Shown: positions 8,201-19,336, counted from the first letter of the stretch. The stretch: 27,234 nucleotides of DNA from Diplocarpon mali (GCA_024741835.1 JAENRP010000449.1:2463-29696), one strand, 5' to 3'. Made by a program: numbers and translations. The notes: generated from the sequence alone by a model not told the origin.

Positions 8201-10650
8201 CAAATGATTAAGAAGAAGGAGGAGGAAGCTTAAGACGCTAAGTTAATTATTAAGAATATAAAGGGAGCTTTAGATAAGCAGCTTACGGATAACTTAATAA
8301 GGGGTAAGCTTATTAATCTTTTACTAATAGAAGCTTTAAGCTCAGATCTATTAAGGGCTATCGTCCTTTATAAGGCTACTTATAGCATTTCTACTTTAGC
8401 TACTTAAGAGCAGCTGCCTAGTAGCAAAGGGTTAAACGCTTTAAGATAACTATTAATAGTTGGAAGGAGCGTCGAAAGCGATATTATAAATGCCAGTTCT
8501 ACTAAGAAGCGCAATACCAGGCCTTTAATTGCTATATAGATTAAGCAATCGCAAGGGTAGGAGCAGGCCCTTTAATTATTAGAAGCTCTATTATAGGCAA
8601 CTAGTAAAGAAGCACGCTAGCTCTTATTAAAAGCACTAATCGATCGAGAGCTATACTAGGATATAAAAGCTCTTAAGGATAATACTAAAAGAGGGAGTTC
8701 TTTAAAACTAATAGAAGCTTAGCCTAAAGTACTTAATATAAGGGCCTTTTGAAAACGTAAGAAGCTTAATAAGGAGTAGGAAATAGTACTTATACCGCTT
8801 TATAGGTTGAAAAGGAGAAGAGGAAGTAGGAATGCCATATACGCAATATGCGTTAAGGATCTCCTACTAGCCTTTAAAGAACTTAAAATACGTTAGTTAA
8901 AGTAGGTAAATAGCTTTATATCGACTTTCTAGCTAAGTTAAGAGCCTGCAAGAACTAATAGAGAAGAGTATAAAGCGGTATACTATATTATTACTATAGC
9001 GACTTAATTTAAAAGCTTTAAAGGAAACTCTACCCTTCTAATTCTACCTTAAGATAAGCTTCCTAAAGCGCTAACTTATTAGAAGGAGCTTGCAAATCAC
9101 CCTTTTAAAGAGCAATTTAAAGAGGGAGCCAGAACTAAGATTAGGAACCTAAAAGCGCGCAATTGCTAAAGAGTGATCGATAGAAGTAAGGTTATTATAA
9201 GGCCTATACTACTAAAGTGGGTCTTTAATTATAAGCTAAGCTCCTTTAAGGAGATTAGCCACTTTAGGTTAAGAATAGTAGTAAGAGGAGATCTTTAAAA
9301 GGAAGCTTCTATTTTTTCTACCTACGCTATAATATTCGCATCGAGATCTTTTAGGATTATAATAGTAATAGCTGCTAAATTCGATATAGAGCTTTAATAG
9401 TTTGATATTATTAATGCCTTTATAAATGCTAAAAGAGACCTTTAGAGCGCATTAGTTATTTGCTTCTTACTAAATAGTTAGAAGTAGAAAGATAAGGTAA
9501 TAGAGCTCGATCGCATCTTATATGGCCTTTAAGACTCTTTAGCGCTTTAGTATAGGGATTTTACTAGTACTTTAAAGTCTTTAAAGCTTACCCCTCTTAA
9601 TAAGGAGCCTTGTATATTTATTAATAAGGATAAGACTGTGTTTATAGCCTTTTATATTAATAATATATAAGTAATATACTACTCCTCTTATATAAAAGAA
9701 GCTTAAAAGATTATAAAGGGACTACGCAAAGCATACGCATTAATAGCTATAGGAGATATTAAGTGGTTCTTAAGAGTAAGAGTCTCTTAAGATAAGAAGC
9801 AGGGCATGATTACTCTACTTTATAACGCTTATATTAAGAAGATAGTAAAGAGGTTTAGCCTTAATATAGGGCGTTTTCTTAGTACGCCGCTCCCTTACTT
9901 CGAACTTAAAAAGAACTATGAAATAGCTTCCTACTTAAGAATTAAGGAGTTCTAGGAAAAAGTAGGCTCTGCCTTATATATAGCTATTATACTACGCTTA
10001 AATATAGCTTTTGCAATCGCCTAGCTATCTCATTTCTATATAAACTTAAGCTTTAAATACCTTAAAGCTATTAATTAGATAATACGCTACCTTTTTAATA
10101 TACGCTTCTTAAGAATCACTTATAGTCGATTTAGCAGATTAAATAACCTAGTAGTATTATCAAATGCTTCCTTTATAAATGATCCAAAGATAAGGCGCTC
10201 TTTCTACAGTTTTATTATATTCCTATTTAGAGGAATAATAGTTTAAAAGGCCTTAAAGCAACCGATAGTTACTACTTCTACTATAGAGGCTAAGCTCCAA
10301 GGAGTAGCGCATATAGCAAAGGAGATAATAGCTTTAAGAAGGTTCTTTAAGGAAATAGAGCTTAAGGTAGAAGCTTTATAGTCTATATTTTGCAATAATC
10401 AATAGATAATACGACTTATTATAGGAGACTTTTAAAGGATTTCTATAAAGCTCCGATACATTAATATATATAATATATGGCTATAATAGGAGTATTAAAA
10501 AGGGATCTTTCAAGTGGCCTATCTCCCTACTAAGGATATGCATGCAGATAGCCTTATTAAAAACCTTCTTCGACAAAAGTTCGAGAGCTTCATTAAGCTT
10601 TTGAACCTTTAAAACGCAAGAGGTCTAGTTGAGAAGCTAGCATTTTAAAT
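5240..10650 (+). pseudogene. Copia gag-pol polyprotein, RIP-inactivated
   Basis: This polyprotein would supply the particle, protease, integrase, RT and RNase H. Gag text is clear from about 5690 (LRKELAPFKVSIIESIQKDY at about 5870) to a degraded zinc knuckle near 6330. The protease active site survives only as LLNNCAATYLIN (about 6690), where the catalytic Asp is expected. The GAG-pre-integrase/zinc region is near 7180-7320 (ALKKLILNAKGVKIKEK, KACAQAKAK). RT begins near 9130: KWVFNYKL (about 9217), LRIVVRGDL, QFDIINAF. The usual YVDD motif reads YINN at about 9652. RNase H lies at 10270-10600 (STIEAKLQGVAHIAKEI, then PTKDMHADSL). Stops are very frequent, at Gln and Trp positions. The integrase core is too damaged to list its acidic residues. 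Confidence 0.9.
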
Positions 10651-10719
10651 GCTCTACAATCCTTTTATATCTCCTTTGTAATAGCAAGTAGAAAGGAAGT
10701 ATAAGATAGGGTTCAATTT

Positions 10720-11700
10720 TCCTTATACTAATATATAAAGAGGCTTAAAACTAACTCCCTTAGATAATCAGAACCTTTAGCAGCTTTGCAAATAATATAA
10801 GGGCGCGTCCCTATCGAGAAGCAATAGACTCCTCTAGCAGTATAGCCCTAGGAGTAGCCTAAGGAGCAATAATAGAAGCAGCCGCAGGGGCAGGAGCCTT
10901 AAAAGCCTTTGCGAGGCGGGCGGTAAGGCTAAGAGGTACTATAATCGGCGGCGGCAGGAGCTCCTAACTAACTGGTTCTAAGAAGCTATTAGCTATAGTA
11001 TAAGAAAGCTTATAATTAATATACCCTCTAACGATACTACCTCCTTTATCTCTCTATAGCGCGCCTTCCGAAGCTCCTCTCTCACCTTCCTCTTAATAGC
11101 AGCGAGGCCCTGAACTGCTTATTAATAGTAAACCACTTAGAAAGAGCTTAAGAATATACTATAGCGTTACTATCGTTCTCCTCTAATAAGAATATATAAT
11201 CTTCCTACGCCTTTAAGGCACTAATAAGAAGCTCCTAATACGCATGGCCTCCTTTTGTATAATAGAAGCAACATACTCCTACTATACTATTAAAGCATAC
11301 CTCGGCAGATTTTCCTACTAGCGAGCTTTAAACGCACCCTTTATATAGTATATTTCTTATTAACCCCTACTCTAGCTTATAGCAAAAGGAGGGAACCGCG
11401 GAAGGGACCGCCGGTATTCTAGGAACTATAGCCTAAGGGGTAGTAGGGAGGGGAGGGAGCGCGCTCCCTCTTAAGGGTATTATAACATTAAACCTCTTAG
11501 GCGCATCGTCATCCTCTTGCTATCTACCGCGCTAAGAAGCTCCAAGCTGTATTTAGGTATAACGACTTCGCTATAAGTCTATTAGCAGGAGTAAGGGAGT
11601 ATAATTAGGAAGCGTACAAAAGTAGCCCTAGTAGGGCGCTCCTTAGAATTGTTGCTATTCTCTATTTTTAAAGTGATTATTTAAAGAAGTATAAAGAAGG
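10720..11700 (-). pseudogene. Antisense reading frame between Copia pol and the 3' LTR, function unknown
   Basis: This frame runs opposite to gag-pol. From about 11690 downward it gives protein-like text with stops at Gln/Trp-type positions only. A Pro-rich linker (SALPPLPTTP, PRIPAVPSAVPSF; 11400-11480) is followed by a cysteine-bearing block (CYKLE, KGCV, EVCFNSIVGVCCFYYTKGG; about 11250-11400). Next come EDYIFLLEENDSN and SKWFTINKQF (about 11110-11210), then a basic helix (IKRKVREELRKARYREIKE, near 11050) after a one-base frameshift. After a second frameshift a Pro/Ala linker runs to about 10800 (FKAPAPAAAS). The spaced cysteines suggest a zinc-binding domain, by inference only. The region is GC-richer than pol. 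I do not recognise the family. The competing plus-strand reading is crowded with stops. It could be an accessory gene of the element or a captured gene. Confidence 0.5.
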
Positions 11701-11952
11701 AAAGCTTTATAAGGGAAAATGCGTACTTTTATAGGCGCGCTGCCTTTATTAACTTTCCTTTATTACCTGATTTAGCTTCTATTCTATAAAGGAAGCACTT
11801 AGAACCGCGCTCCCTCTTTTATTTATTACAGCTTTATTAAGCAATTTTCATTATTCTAAAAGCTAGGGAGCATAATAAAGGAGTCTTATATACTAGATCT
11901 AGCGCTATTTATAGCTGAGCCTAGCTAAGAGCTGCTTCTTACCTAAGGGGTG
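11701..11952. other. Non-coding stretch before the Copia 3' LTR
   Basis: No gene recognised. It would be upstream of the antisense frame and so could have held its promoter. It ends in the putative polypurine tract AAGGGGTG next to the LTR. Confidence 0.4.
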
Positions 11953-12124
11953 TATTGCGCTATAAGGAGCCTTAGGCGCTAAGGCCTCTAAGGACTGGCT
12001 TATATAATATACCCCTGAAGTGGCCATAGAGCACTTCTATAAAGGGAGCTCAGATATACAGTTAGAGTAGAATTTTATAAGCTTCTACTACCACTAGGAA
12101 TCCACCTCTAAATACAGCATAACA
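11953..12124 (+). repeat. 3' LTR of the Copia element
   Basis: 172 bp, less RIP-mutated than the 5' copy at most differing sites (for example CAGCATAACA against TAATATAATA at the 3' end). Confidence 0.93.
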
Positions 12125-12129
12125 ACTGA
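12125..12129 (+). repeat. Target-site duplication ACTGA, right copy
   Basis: Matches 4933-4937. The LINE-1 ORF1 frame continues through it. Confidence 0.9.
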
Positions 12130-13399
12130 CAAATCAACTAAGCTTGTACTTTAAGCAAGAGACCTCTTTATTAAAGTATACTTAGCGACTAATTCTTAGG
12201 AAAAACAGATAAAACTACTTAATTTACTTAAGGTTTTCAAAGAGTATATAGAGTATAACTGTATTAAAAACACTTTTACGATTCTAGCTATATAGGTAGC
12301 TAATTTAAAGAGAGCAATATAGAAAATTAAGCAAACGCTAAAAACGTATACTTAAGCAATCAAGTTAGTAGCAGTAGCTACTATAGCTACTATTGCAAAT
12401 CATAGTACTAGTGCTACTACTAGTAGTACTAATATAGGTGGCGCTAATAGGAATAGGGCTAGGGCTGCGGGTAGCCCTAGGAACCCTACTGCGAATTCGA
12501 GGCCTAATAAGCCAAAGGGAAACGGTAAGCCAATCCTTTCTAAAAGATGCACCCTCTTATAGTCCCCTCTAGCTTCGACTACTTCTTTTTCATTAATTAC
12601 TTTATATAATCGAATTAATACTACTTTTAAAAAGAACAGTTTTAGTGATTTAATAATCGCTACTACGTCCTTATCTTTATATGAAAATATTATTTTAACT
12701 ACTACTCTTGCGTTTAGCATTGATTTTTTGATTTTAAATAAGGCTATTATTAAAGGGGTGCTTCCTTAATTAACTAGCCTTAAAAAGGGAGAGCCGTAGT
12801 ATAAAGTAGCTATTTATAATATTCCGTTTGCGGATTTCAATATAGAGCGTAGCTTAGACTCAGAGCTAGTCTTAGAAGAGATTAAAACCTTTAATAAGGG
12901 TTTTACCCTAGTAGGAAAATCCTATTAGGCTACTTTAAGAGAGAAACGTAACTTTGATTTATATAAGAGTAGTACAATTATTATCTCTTTCCTAAATGAA
13001 AATCAGACTAAGCGAGCTATAAGTAAAAGACTATATATTAGTAGCGCTTTAATAAAAGTCGTCAAATATATAGCTATTAGTAGTATATACTAGTATAAAA
13101 CCTATACTGGATTTAGCCATTCAAAGGTTCTTTATAAAAAAGAACTAAAATGCTCCTTATATAGAGGCAACTATATAAGATAGGCTTATACCTATAATAC
13201 TTATAAGGTAAATACTAAGTATAAGCATACTAGTATTAAATGCGCTAATTGCAAAGAAACTACACATTCGGCTGATTCTAAGCTATATGAAGTTTTTATT
13301 ATAATTAAAAACAAATCTATAGAAAAATATACTACTAGTAGTACTACTATTATAAATCAATTCGGCGCTCTATCTACTATTAATAATAATTAAGAATAA
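12130..13399 (+). pseudogene. LINE-1 ORF1, C-terminal fragment with zinc knuckles
   Basis: Continues the frame from 4937. It begins with a charged helical, probably coiled-coil stretch (ARDLFIKVYLA near 12155, LLKVFKEYIEYN near 12225), then an Ala/Asn/Arg/Pro-rich linker near 12400-12540. A conserved globular part follows (VAIYNIPFADFNIE near 12810, FNKGFTLVGKSY near 12895). Cysteine motifs come last: a degraded one near 13150 and CANCKETTHSADSKLYE at 13241, a C-X2-C-X4-H pattern whose final Cys is now Tyr. LINE-2 ORF1 has the same blocks in the same order. The likely stop is among the TAA codons at 13391-13414. The role, inferred from the family, is RNA binding in the retrotransposition particle. 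Confidence 0.85.
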
Positions 13400-13411
13400 A
13401 TGCTTATAAAT

Positions 13412-16400
13412 TAACGTAAATAGAAGCTCGCCTACTATAGAGCACGTTTTACAAATAGCTATAGAGTTATCTATTAATTTAATTGCGATTTAAGAACCTT
13501 AAATTATATAAGAGAACAATTTATTATATAGATCTATCGTATACTTTAGTTTTAAACAAATCCTTCCGAATCAAAATTCCTTTAGGCCTAGAACATTATT
13601 TTATATTTCAAATAAAATACGTACTATACTAGCGCCTAGCTTACTAATTGATCCTAATTGTATTATTATAAACGTTTTTTATATTCAATTGATTAATATC
13701 TATAATGCAAGTTACCTTAAAATACTAAATAATATTAAATTCTTAGAAAGAGACTATTTACTAGTATTATTTTCTAAGGATTTAATATTTTTAAAAGACT
13801 TTAATATATATCACCCTTAGTAGGACCCCCTTAAAGAAACTAATCACTACGTTTAAATTTTATTAAATATTATAAAGAAACACTCTTTATATCTATTAAA
13901 TACTCTAAGGGAAGGAACTTATTTTAAATCAAATATAATAACTCCTTTTATTATTAATTTAATATTTGCTACTTAAGGAATAGTAAATAAAATCGTAAAC
14001 TAGCAAATTATACTAAATTTAGGTTCTAATCACTTTAAGGTTCTATTTACTTTTACTGCTAGTACTAATAATACTAGGTCTTACCCTACTATTCTATAAT
14101 ATAATATAAAAAATTTAGATTAGGAAAAATTTAAAAGGATAATTAAAAACGTCTTCTTAGATTTCGAATATTTTAAAGATTTTAATACAAATTAAGAATT
14201 AGAAGACCTAGTAAATACTTTTATTATAAAATTTATAAAAGCTATAAATAAGGTAATACCTAAATCCAAGTTATCTATAAATAGTAAACCTTAGTAGNNN
14301 NNNNNNNNNNNNNNNNNNNNNNNNNNNNNNNNNNNNACTCTTTTTTAATATGAATTAAAACAAGCTAGAAATACGTATTTTAATTTAATTAAAATAGTAA
14401 AAACAAAGCATTAAAACCAATTCTTAGAAAAAGAGGACTTCTAATTAATATTTAAAGCTATATTATATATTAAAGGATTAAGCTTTCAATTAATCCTTAG
14501 TTTATTTGACTTTAATACTTAAGAGCTTGAATCGACTTTTTAAAAAAAGTATAATATCTTTAAAAGTACTCTTATTCTAATTCTACTTATTTCTAATAGT
14601 CCAAATCTATAAGAGTTAGAAAATGATATCAATTATTTAAATAAGAGTAATAAGTAGAGTTAGCTATTATTAATGCAAATTAAGATTAAAAATGCGTATA
14701 CTTTAAAGATAAAGGGTAAAACCCTAAGACTAGATTTTATTATATAAGAAATAATTATTTAAGCTTATTTAGCTATTTTAAAAGTGTTTTTTAAAGTCTA
14801 TTCTTCTTTAATAAACTAGGGCTACTACCTTAAAATATAAAAACAAGCTACTGGATTTATTCTTAAAAAGCTTAAAAAACCAGACTATTTAAAACTAAAA
14901 GTATATAGAGTTATATTACTACTTAATTGTTTTAATAAAATTTCTAAAAGAATACTAACCTAGCGTCTTAATCATTTAGTCGAAACTACTACTCTACTAT
15001 ACTATTCTTAAATTAGTAGTAAATTATATAAATCAGCTATTAATATAGTTCTACTCTTGCAAAATGAAGTAGAGCTAAATAAGACAAATAAGCTAAAAAC
15101 AAGTATACTATTCCTTAATATTAAGAGCGCATTTGATTATATTATAAAAAATAGACTATTATAGATTCTAGTTTTACTAAATCTCCCTATTAGTCTTATT
15201 ATATAGGTTAAATCTTCTTTAAAAGACCGTACTCTTAGACTTACCTTTAATAATTAAATAGAGGAATTTAAGTCTATTAATATAAGTATTCCTTAAGGAA
15301 GTCCTATTTTACCAATTTTATTCTTAATCTATATTTAAGACTTATTTAAATCCTAAAATATTAAACTATAGTCTTATATAAATGATTTAAGTCTTATAGC
15401 CTCTTCTTTAAGTTTTAAAAATAATATTAAAATTATTAAAAGAGAGGTAAAAGATTTAATTAATTTAAAGGAATAATATTCAATTAGCTTTAATATTGAA
15501 AAAATAGAATTAATTCATTTTTTCTATAGAAATCCCTTATTAATTAGACTTCTAAATCATATTATATTAGCTTTAAAAAAGTTAATTAAGTAGTTAGGGA
15601 TTAATTTCGACTCAAATCTATAATTTAAAGAATATAAAGCAATTAGGACTTCTTAAGGAAAGCAAATATTATACTATATAAATAGACTAGCTTCTATTAT
15701 AAAAGGTCTCTTCCTATTCGTAATATATCAATTATACCTAGCCTATATTATAAGTATTATAAACTATAGTTCTATACTCTAGTAGAAACCTTAATATAAA
15801 AATAAGGCGATTTCAAAACTACTATAAGCTATATAAAATCTAGCTTATAGAAAAATATTAAAGGTTTTTAAAATAGCCCCTTTTATCTTAATAGAACTAG
15901 AATCGGCCCTATTACTACTATAGATAAGGCTAAACTATAGTACTAGACGCTATACATTTTATTCTTTGAAATTAAGCTTAAAATACCTTATTAAGGTAGA
16001 AGTTTAAAAAACAATTCAAATAATTAAAGAAAAGGAAGAGAAAATTATTGCAAATGAAAATTTCTATATAAAATCCTCTTCTTAAATTGAAAGCTTAATT
16101 AAATCGATATACTTCTTAATCGATTTAGATTTATTAAAGATAATAAGGCACTTTTATTTTACCTTTTAAGAAAAGGAAGTACCTTATAATATCGAAATAT
16201 CTAAACTATTAAAAAAAGAAGAAGTAGTATAATACTTATAATATTTATAAAATGTCTATAGTACTAATAATTTATCGATTTATACTAATAGCTCTTAAAT
16301 AGCCAAAGGGAATAGAGTTAGTTATAGCTACGCTTTATATTTATATAAAGACCTATTTATTTTAAAATTACTAAAATACTCTAATAGAGTAAATATTAGA

Positions 16401-17219
16401 AATTTAAAATTAGTCTATAATAGAGAGCTTAAAGCTATAGCTAAGGCAATCTTAAAAGCAAGCTTAATAGTAAAAGAAGGGGATATTTTTACAATTTTTT
16501 CAAATAATCAAGCGGCTATTTAAAGATTAAAAACTCCCTTAGATAGCTTAGGATAAAACTATTAAATTACTACAATTACTACTTTTAAGACTTTAATTAA
16601 TAAAGGAGCTAGTATTGCAATTAAGTAGGTACTAGGATATACTAATATAATTGGAAATAAAGAAGCAGATAAACTAGCTAAATAAGCTATAAAAACTACT
16701 CCTTCTTCTGATTATACTTCTTTTGCCTTTTTAAGGGTAAAAATAAGTAAAATTAAAAAGTAGGAAATATCTCTATTTATTTAAAATAACCTTGATTTTA
16801 CTTCTTTAATAAGTTATAAAACCTAATATTCTTATAAAATATTAAAATAGATCTCTTTACCTATAGGTACTTTAAGAGAAACTGCTAGCGCCTTCTTTCA
16901 ATTGAAACTAGGCTATAGGTATATTAAGTCTTACTTAAAAAGAATAAGTATAATTCAAAACCCCTATTGTATTTATAGTAATAGAGAAACTCTAATCCAT
17001 TTAATTCTTTTTTATAAAGAGTATTATAATTAAAGATATACTCTTATATAGAAAATAAAAGAAGAATATAAGGGATTTAAAGAGCTATCTTTACCTTTAC
17101 TATTTGAAATAAAAACTAGAATTAAACACTTCTTAGTATTCTTAAAAGAAATTAAGATTTATACGCATTAGTAGCACTTAGATAGAGAAATAAGGGCTAT
17201 TATAGCTCCTGATTCGTAA
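13412..17219 (+). pseudogene. LINE-1 ORF2: endonuclease, reverse transcriptase and RNase H
   Basis: This enzyme would nick the target and copy the LINE transcript into it. Its frame starts near the end of ORF1, in a different phase: NVNRSSPTIEHVLQIAIEL (13415) is the start of an endonuclease/exonuclease/phosphatase-type domain, with a Gln-Glu-Pro motif now broken. A 39-base N gap interrupts at 14298-14336. RT spans about 14850-15420. Its catalytic YxDD is YIND at 15375-15386, so the first Asp is lost. RNase H starts at YTNSS (16281, from an expected YTDGS) and includes GNKEADKLAK (near 16652). The C-terminus has a YCIY...HLI knuckle remnant near 16970 and ends IIAPDS at 17217-17219. LINE-3 also has TAA at the matching place, which supports this as the true stop. 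RIP stops are frequent. Confidence 0.9.
14298..14336. other. Assembly gap of 39 N
   Basis: Run of 39 unknown bases between the endonuclease and RT parts of LINE-1 ORF2. The true length of the missing sequence may differ. LINE-1 and LINE-2 total lengths still agree closely, so a large loss is unlikely. Confidence 0.95.
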
Positions 17220-17482
17220 TACTATTTTAACAAAGAATCCTAATAGGTGGTTTAAACTACCTATTAATCTCTTTTAAAAACCTTTCTTTTATTTAGGCGT
17301 TATAGTTTGTTTTTATTTTTATTTTCTTTTAAGCGAATTTTTCGCTAAAGAGCCTATTCCCAAATGAATATTAGCAGTTATAGTAAAAAGGATACTATAT
17401 ATATACAATTAGATACGCTAATAGACTAGCCGTGCTATATAGTTTAGAACTAATAAAGCATATTAAAAGGAAAAAAAAAAAA
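17220..17482 (+). other. LINE-1 3' UTR and A tail
   Basis: About 250 bp of AT-rich untranslated sequence followed by a 12-base A run (17471-17482). Its last 59 bp (17412-17470) are nearly identical to the ends of LINE-2 and LINE-3. The whole 3' UTR is also repeated, inverted, in LINE-3. Confidence 0.85.
17412..17470 (+). repeat. Conserved 59-bp 3' tail, LINE-1 copy
   Basis: Contains GCTAATAGACTAGC, a near-palindrome (perfect in the other two copies), then CGTGCTATATAG, and ends AAAAGG before the A run. Copies on the minus strand are at 19347-19405 and 25292-25350. Confidence 0.85.
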
Positions 17483-17494
17483 GTAGTAGTAGTA
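17482..17494 (+). repeat. Target-site duplication of LINE-1, right copy
   Basis: Exact match to 994-1006, directly after the A tail. Its first A overlaps the tail and cannot be assigned to one or the other. Confidence 0.65.
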
Positions 17495-18020
17495 ATTATT
17501 TCTACTATTATATATTAGCCTTATGCTTTAATAGTAAGAGTAAGGGACTTATGCAATTATATATAGTTATTATATTAAGGAAGGAAGATCCTATAGGAGG
17601 AAAAACAAATTTAAGTATATAACGCAACTTGCGCTAAACTAAATATAAAATAGTACTATTTGTATAATAACGCGCGAAGTATATTACTATACGAAAATCG
17701 TTATAACCTACTAACGCTTATAGGCAAGCGTTCTCAAAGGGAAGAAGTAGTATAACAGTTGCACCCCTAATTAGTACAATTACTTAAAAGTATAGCGTTT
17801 TAAGGTTTTGCAATCTCGATTCAATATAGGGTTATTTCGAATTGACTTCAAAAGTGCAAAAGGATATTCTTATATAATATTATATAAATAGGCAAAGAGC
17901 CTTAAGCTACTTATATATATAAGGGAGAAGGGCTCTCCTATAGGAAGGGTTCTTTAACTTCTTCGTTTCTTTTGTATTAGACCTATAGAATACGCCTTTT
18001 GCACCACTTCTTACTACTAT
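17495..18020 (+). other. Possible 5' LTR or leader remnant of the Gypsy element
   Basis: No gene recognised. A TATA-type box TATAAATAG (17883-17891) precedes a pyrimidine-rich stretch, as in LTR promoters. A perfect 7-bp hairpin lies at 17713-17732 (AACGCTT, AAGCGTT). No second copy exists in the window because the Gypsy element runs off the end, so an LTR cannot be proven. A gag gene is not seen between here and the protease. Confidence 0.35.
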
Positions 18021-18029
18021 ACTTGATCT

Positions 18030-19336
18030 CGCACTTCAGTGGTTCTGTATCGTTATATTATCAATCGTAAGATACTCCCTTCCTTAACTATATAACTAAA
18101 GCTATTGACTTACTACCTTAAGAGACCGATCCTCTTATAAGGATTCGATAGACAATTAAGCGAGGCTAGTCGATAGATTATATAAATAGATATTATAATT
18201 AATAAATACGACTTTAAAAGACAGTTCTTTTTAGCCGCCGACTTAGGATCGTACGATATGATTTTAGGTCGCAAGTAGCTAGCCGAATAGGACGTAATCG
18301 TCGATTGTAAAAGGAAGAAGCTATATTAGCCTAACGTTTATTAATCAGATTAATAGGACGCTGACTAAAGAGACTAGCAATAGCTTAATAAGACTAGCAT
18401 CCTTAGACCGCCGAAAGCTCTTAAAGACCCCCTAATTGAATCTAAGGATATGCTAATATAGGACTTTACTACCCGCCTAGCTAACTACGAATGATAGAAA
18501 GAGAAACTTAATATTAATACCCTTTAACTAATAAGTATAGATATATTAATAATCTTAAGGCTAGCCTTTAGAGTTAGCCTTTATTAAATTAATATTAAGA
18601 TTAGGTCGGTTATACTTATAGAACTAGATCATCTCCTTAAGAAAAGAAATAGGAGGACCTCTTACGCTTAAACTCGATATAAAGCTATTATTCGCTAATT
18701 GGACTTAGGGATAGATAGGACCCCAATTTATATAATAGAAGAGGAAGAACCTAACGCGCTTAGCGAATATAACGCTTTAGGACCTTAAGAAGCCTACGAG
18801 TTACGCGCCAAATTACCACTCTTCCTTTATAACCTAGTTATATACTTTTTTAAAAGCGCCGCGAATACGCTACCTCTATTACGGCTAATCAATTATAAAA
18901 TCGAGTTTAAAGGACTACTACTAATAATGAAAACCGCCTACTTATATAAAATAAGTAAGCTTAAACTTAAGAAAATAAGAGAATACTTTATAGATAATTT
19001 AAAGAAGGGATTTATACAACTATTTAATACTACCTTTTTATCGCTTATCTTATTTATAAAAAAACCCAAAGGCGGCCTACGGTTCTATATTAACTATTAA
19101 GAGTTGAATAGACTTATTAAAAAAGACTAGTACCTCCTTTTTTAATTATAAAAACCTTCAACTGACTTAAGAATGCAACGCTCTTTATAAAGCTCAACGT
19201 CTGCTATGCGTTTAATCGCATTCTAATAGACCTTGATTCTATAATATAAGTAGCCTTTAAAACGAGGTACGGCTCCTTTAAACTAGTAGTACTCCCCTTT
19301 AAATTATATAATAGTCTAGCGACCTTTTAATAGTAT
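18030..19336 (+). pseudogene. pol: Gypsy pol, N-terminal part: protease and start of reverse transcriptase
   Basis: Protease text ends in FLAADLGSYDMILGRK (near 18235), a hallmark of fungal Gypsy aspartic proteases, then LAE and DVIVDCKRKK. The catalytic D(S/T)G would be near 18030-18045; SGSVS can be read there in another phase, so a frameshift is likely. After a linker, RT begins around 18800 (LPLFLYNLVIYFF), with NLKKGFIQLFNTTF (about 19000) and FIKKPKGGLRFYINY (about 19055). The phase changes near 19140, then KTRYGSFKLVVLPF (about 19260) and ATFQQY lead up to LINE-2. A preserved RT would place its catalytic YxDD shortly after this, and it is found in the second fragment. Confidence 0.82.
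19324..19336 (+). repeat. Target-site duplication of LINE-2, 3'-side copy
   Basis: CTTTTAATAGTAT, identical to 25094-25106; it lies in the Gypsy RT coding sequence. Confidence 0.88.

Larger units (their letters stand above)
4938..12124 (+). mobile_element. Ty1/Copia LTR retrotransposon inserted in LINE-1 ORF1
   Basis: 7187 bp with two 172-bp LTRs (4938-5109 and 11953-12124) and a perfect 5-bp duplication, ACTGA (4933-4937 and 12125-12129). The gag-pol order is protease, integrase, RT, RNase H, which defines Copia; Gypsy has integrase last. The LTRs differ only by about fifteen transitions. A purine-rich AAGGGGTG directly precedes the 3' LTR (11945-11952) and fits a polypurine tract. Between pol and the 3' LTR lies about 1.3 kb with an antisense reading frame. 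Many RIP stops make the element inactive. Confidence 0.93.
1007..17482 (+). mobile_element. LINE-1: full-length Tad1-like non-LTR retrotransposon, interrupted by two LTR elements
   Basis: This element carries ORF1 (nucleic-acid binding, zinc knuckle), ORF2 (endonuclease, RT, RNase H), a 3' UTR and an A tail at 17471-17482. That order, with an RNase H domain after RT, is typical of the fungal Tad1 clade. A 13-bp AGT-repeat sequence lies directly before it (994-1006) and after it (17482-17494), as expected for target-primed insertion. ORF1 is split by insertions at 1381-4813 and 4938-12124. Subtracting these and one duplication copy each leaves about 5.85 kb, close to LINE-2 in this window. All frames carry many RIP stops, so the element is inactive. 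The 5' boundary rests on the duplication and on similarity to the 5' end of LINE-2. Confidence 0.85.

Noticed and set aside
12400..12720. Open 106-codon minus-strand frame
   Set aside because: It is the shadow of the LINE-1 ORF1 linker on the plus strand; the plus frame matches LINE-2 ORF1 blocks on both sides.
18039..18052. TGGTTCTGTATCG after ..CTTCA as a Gypsy LTR end plus primer-binding site
   Set aside because: Attractive in form, but it overlaps the probable start of protease coding and I cannot match it to a tRNA 3' end. Not proven without the second LTR.
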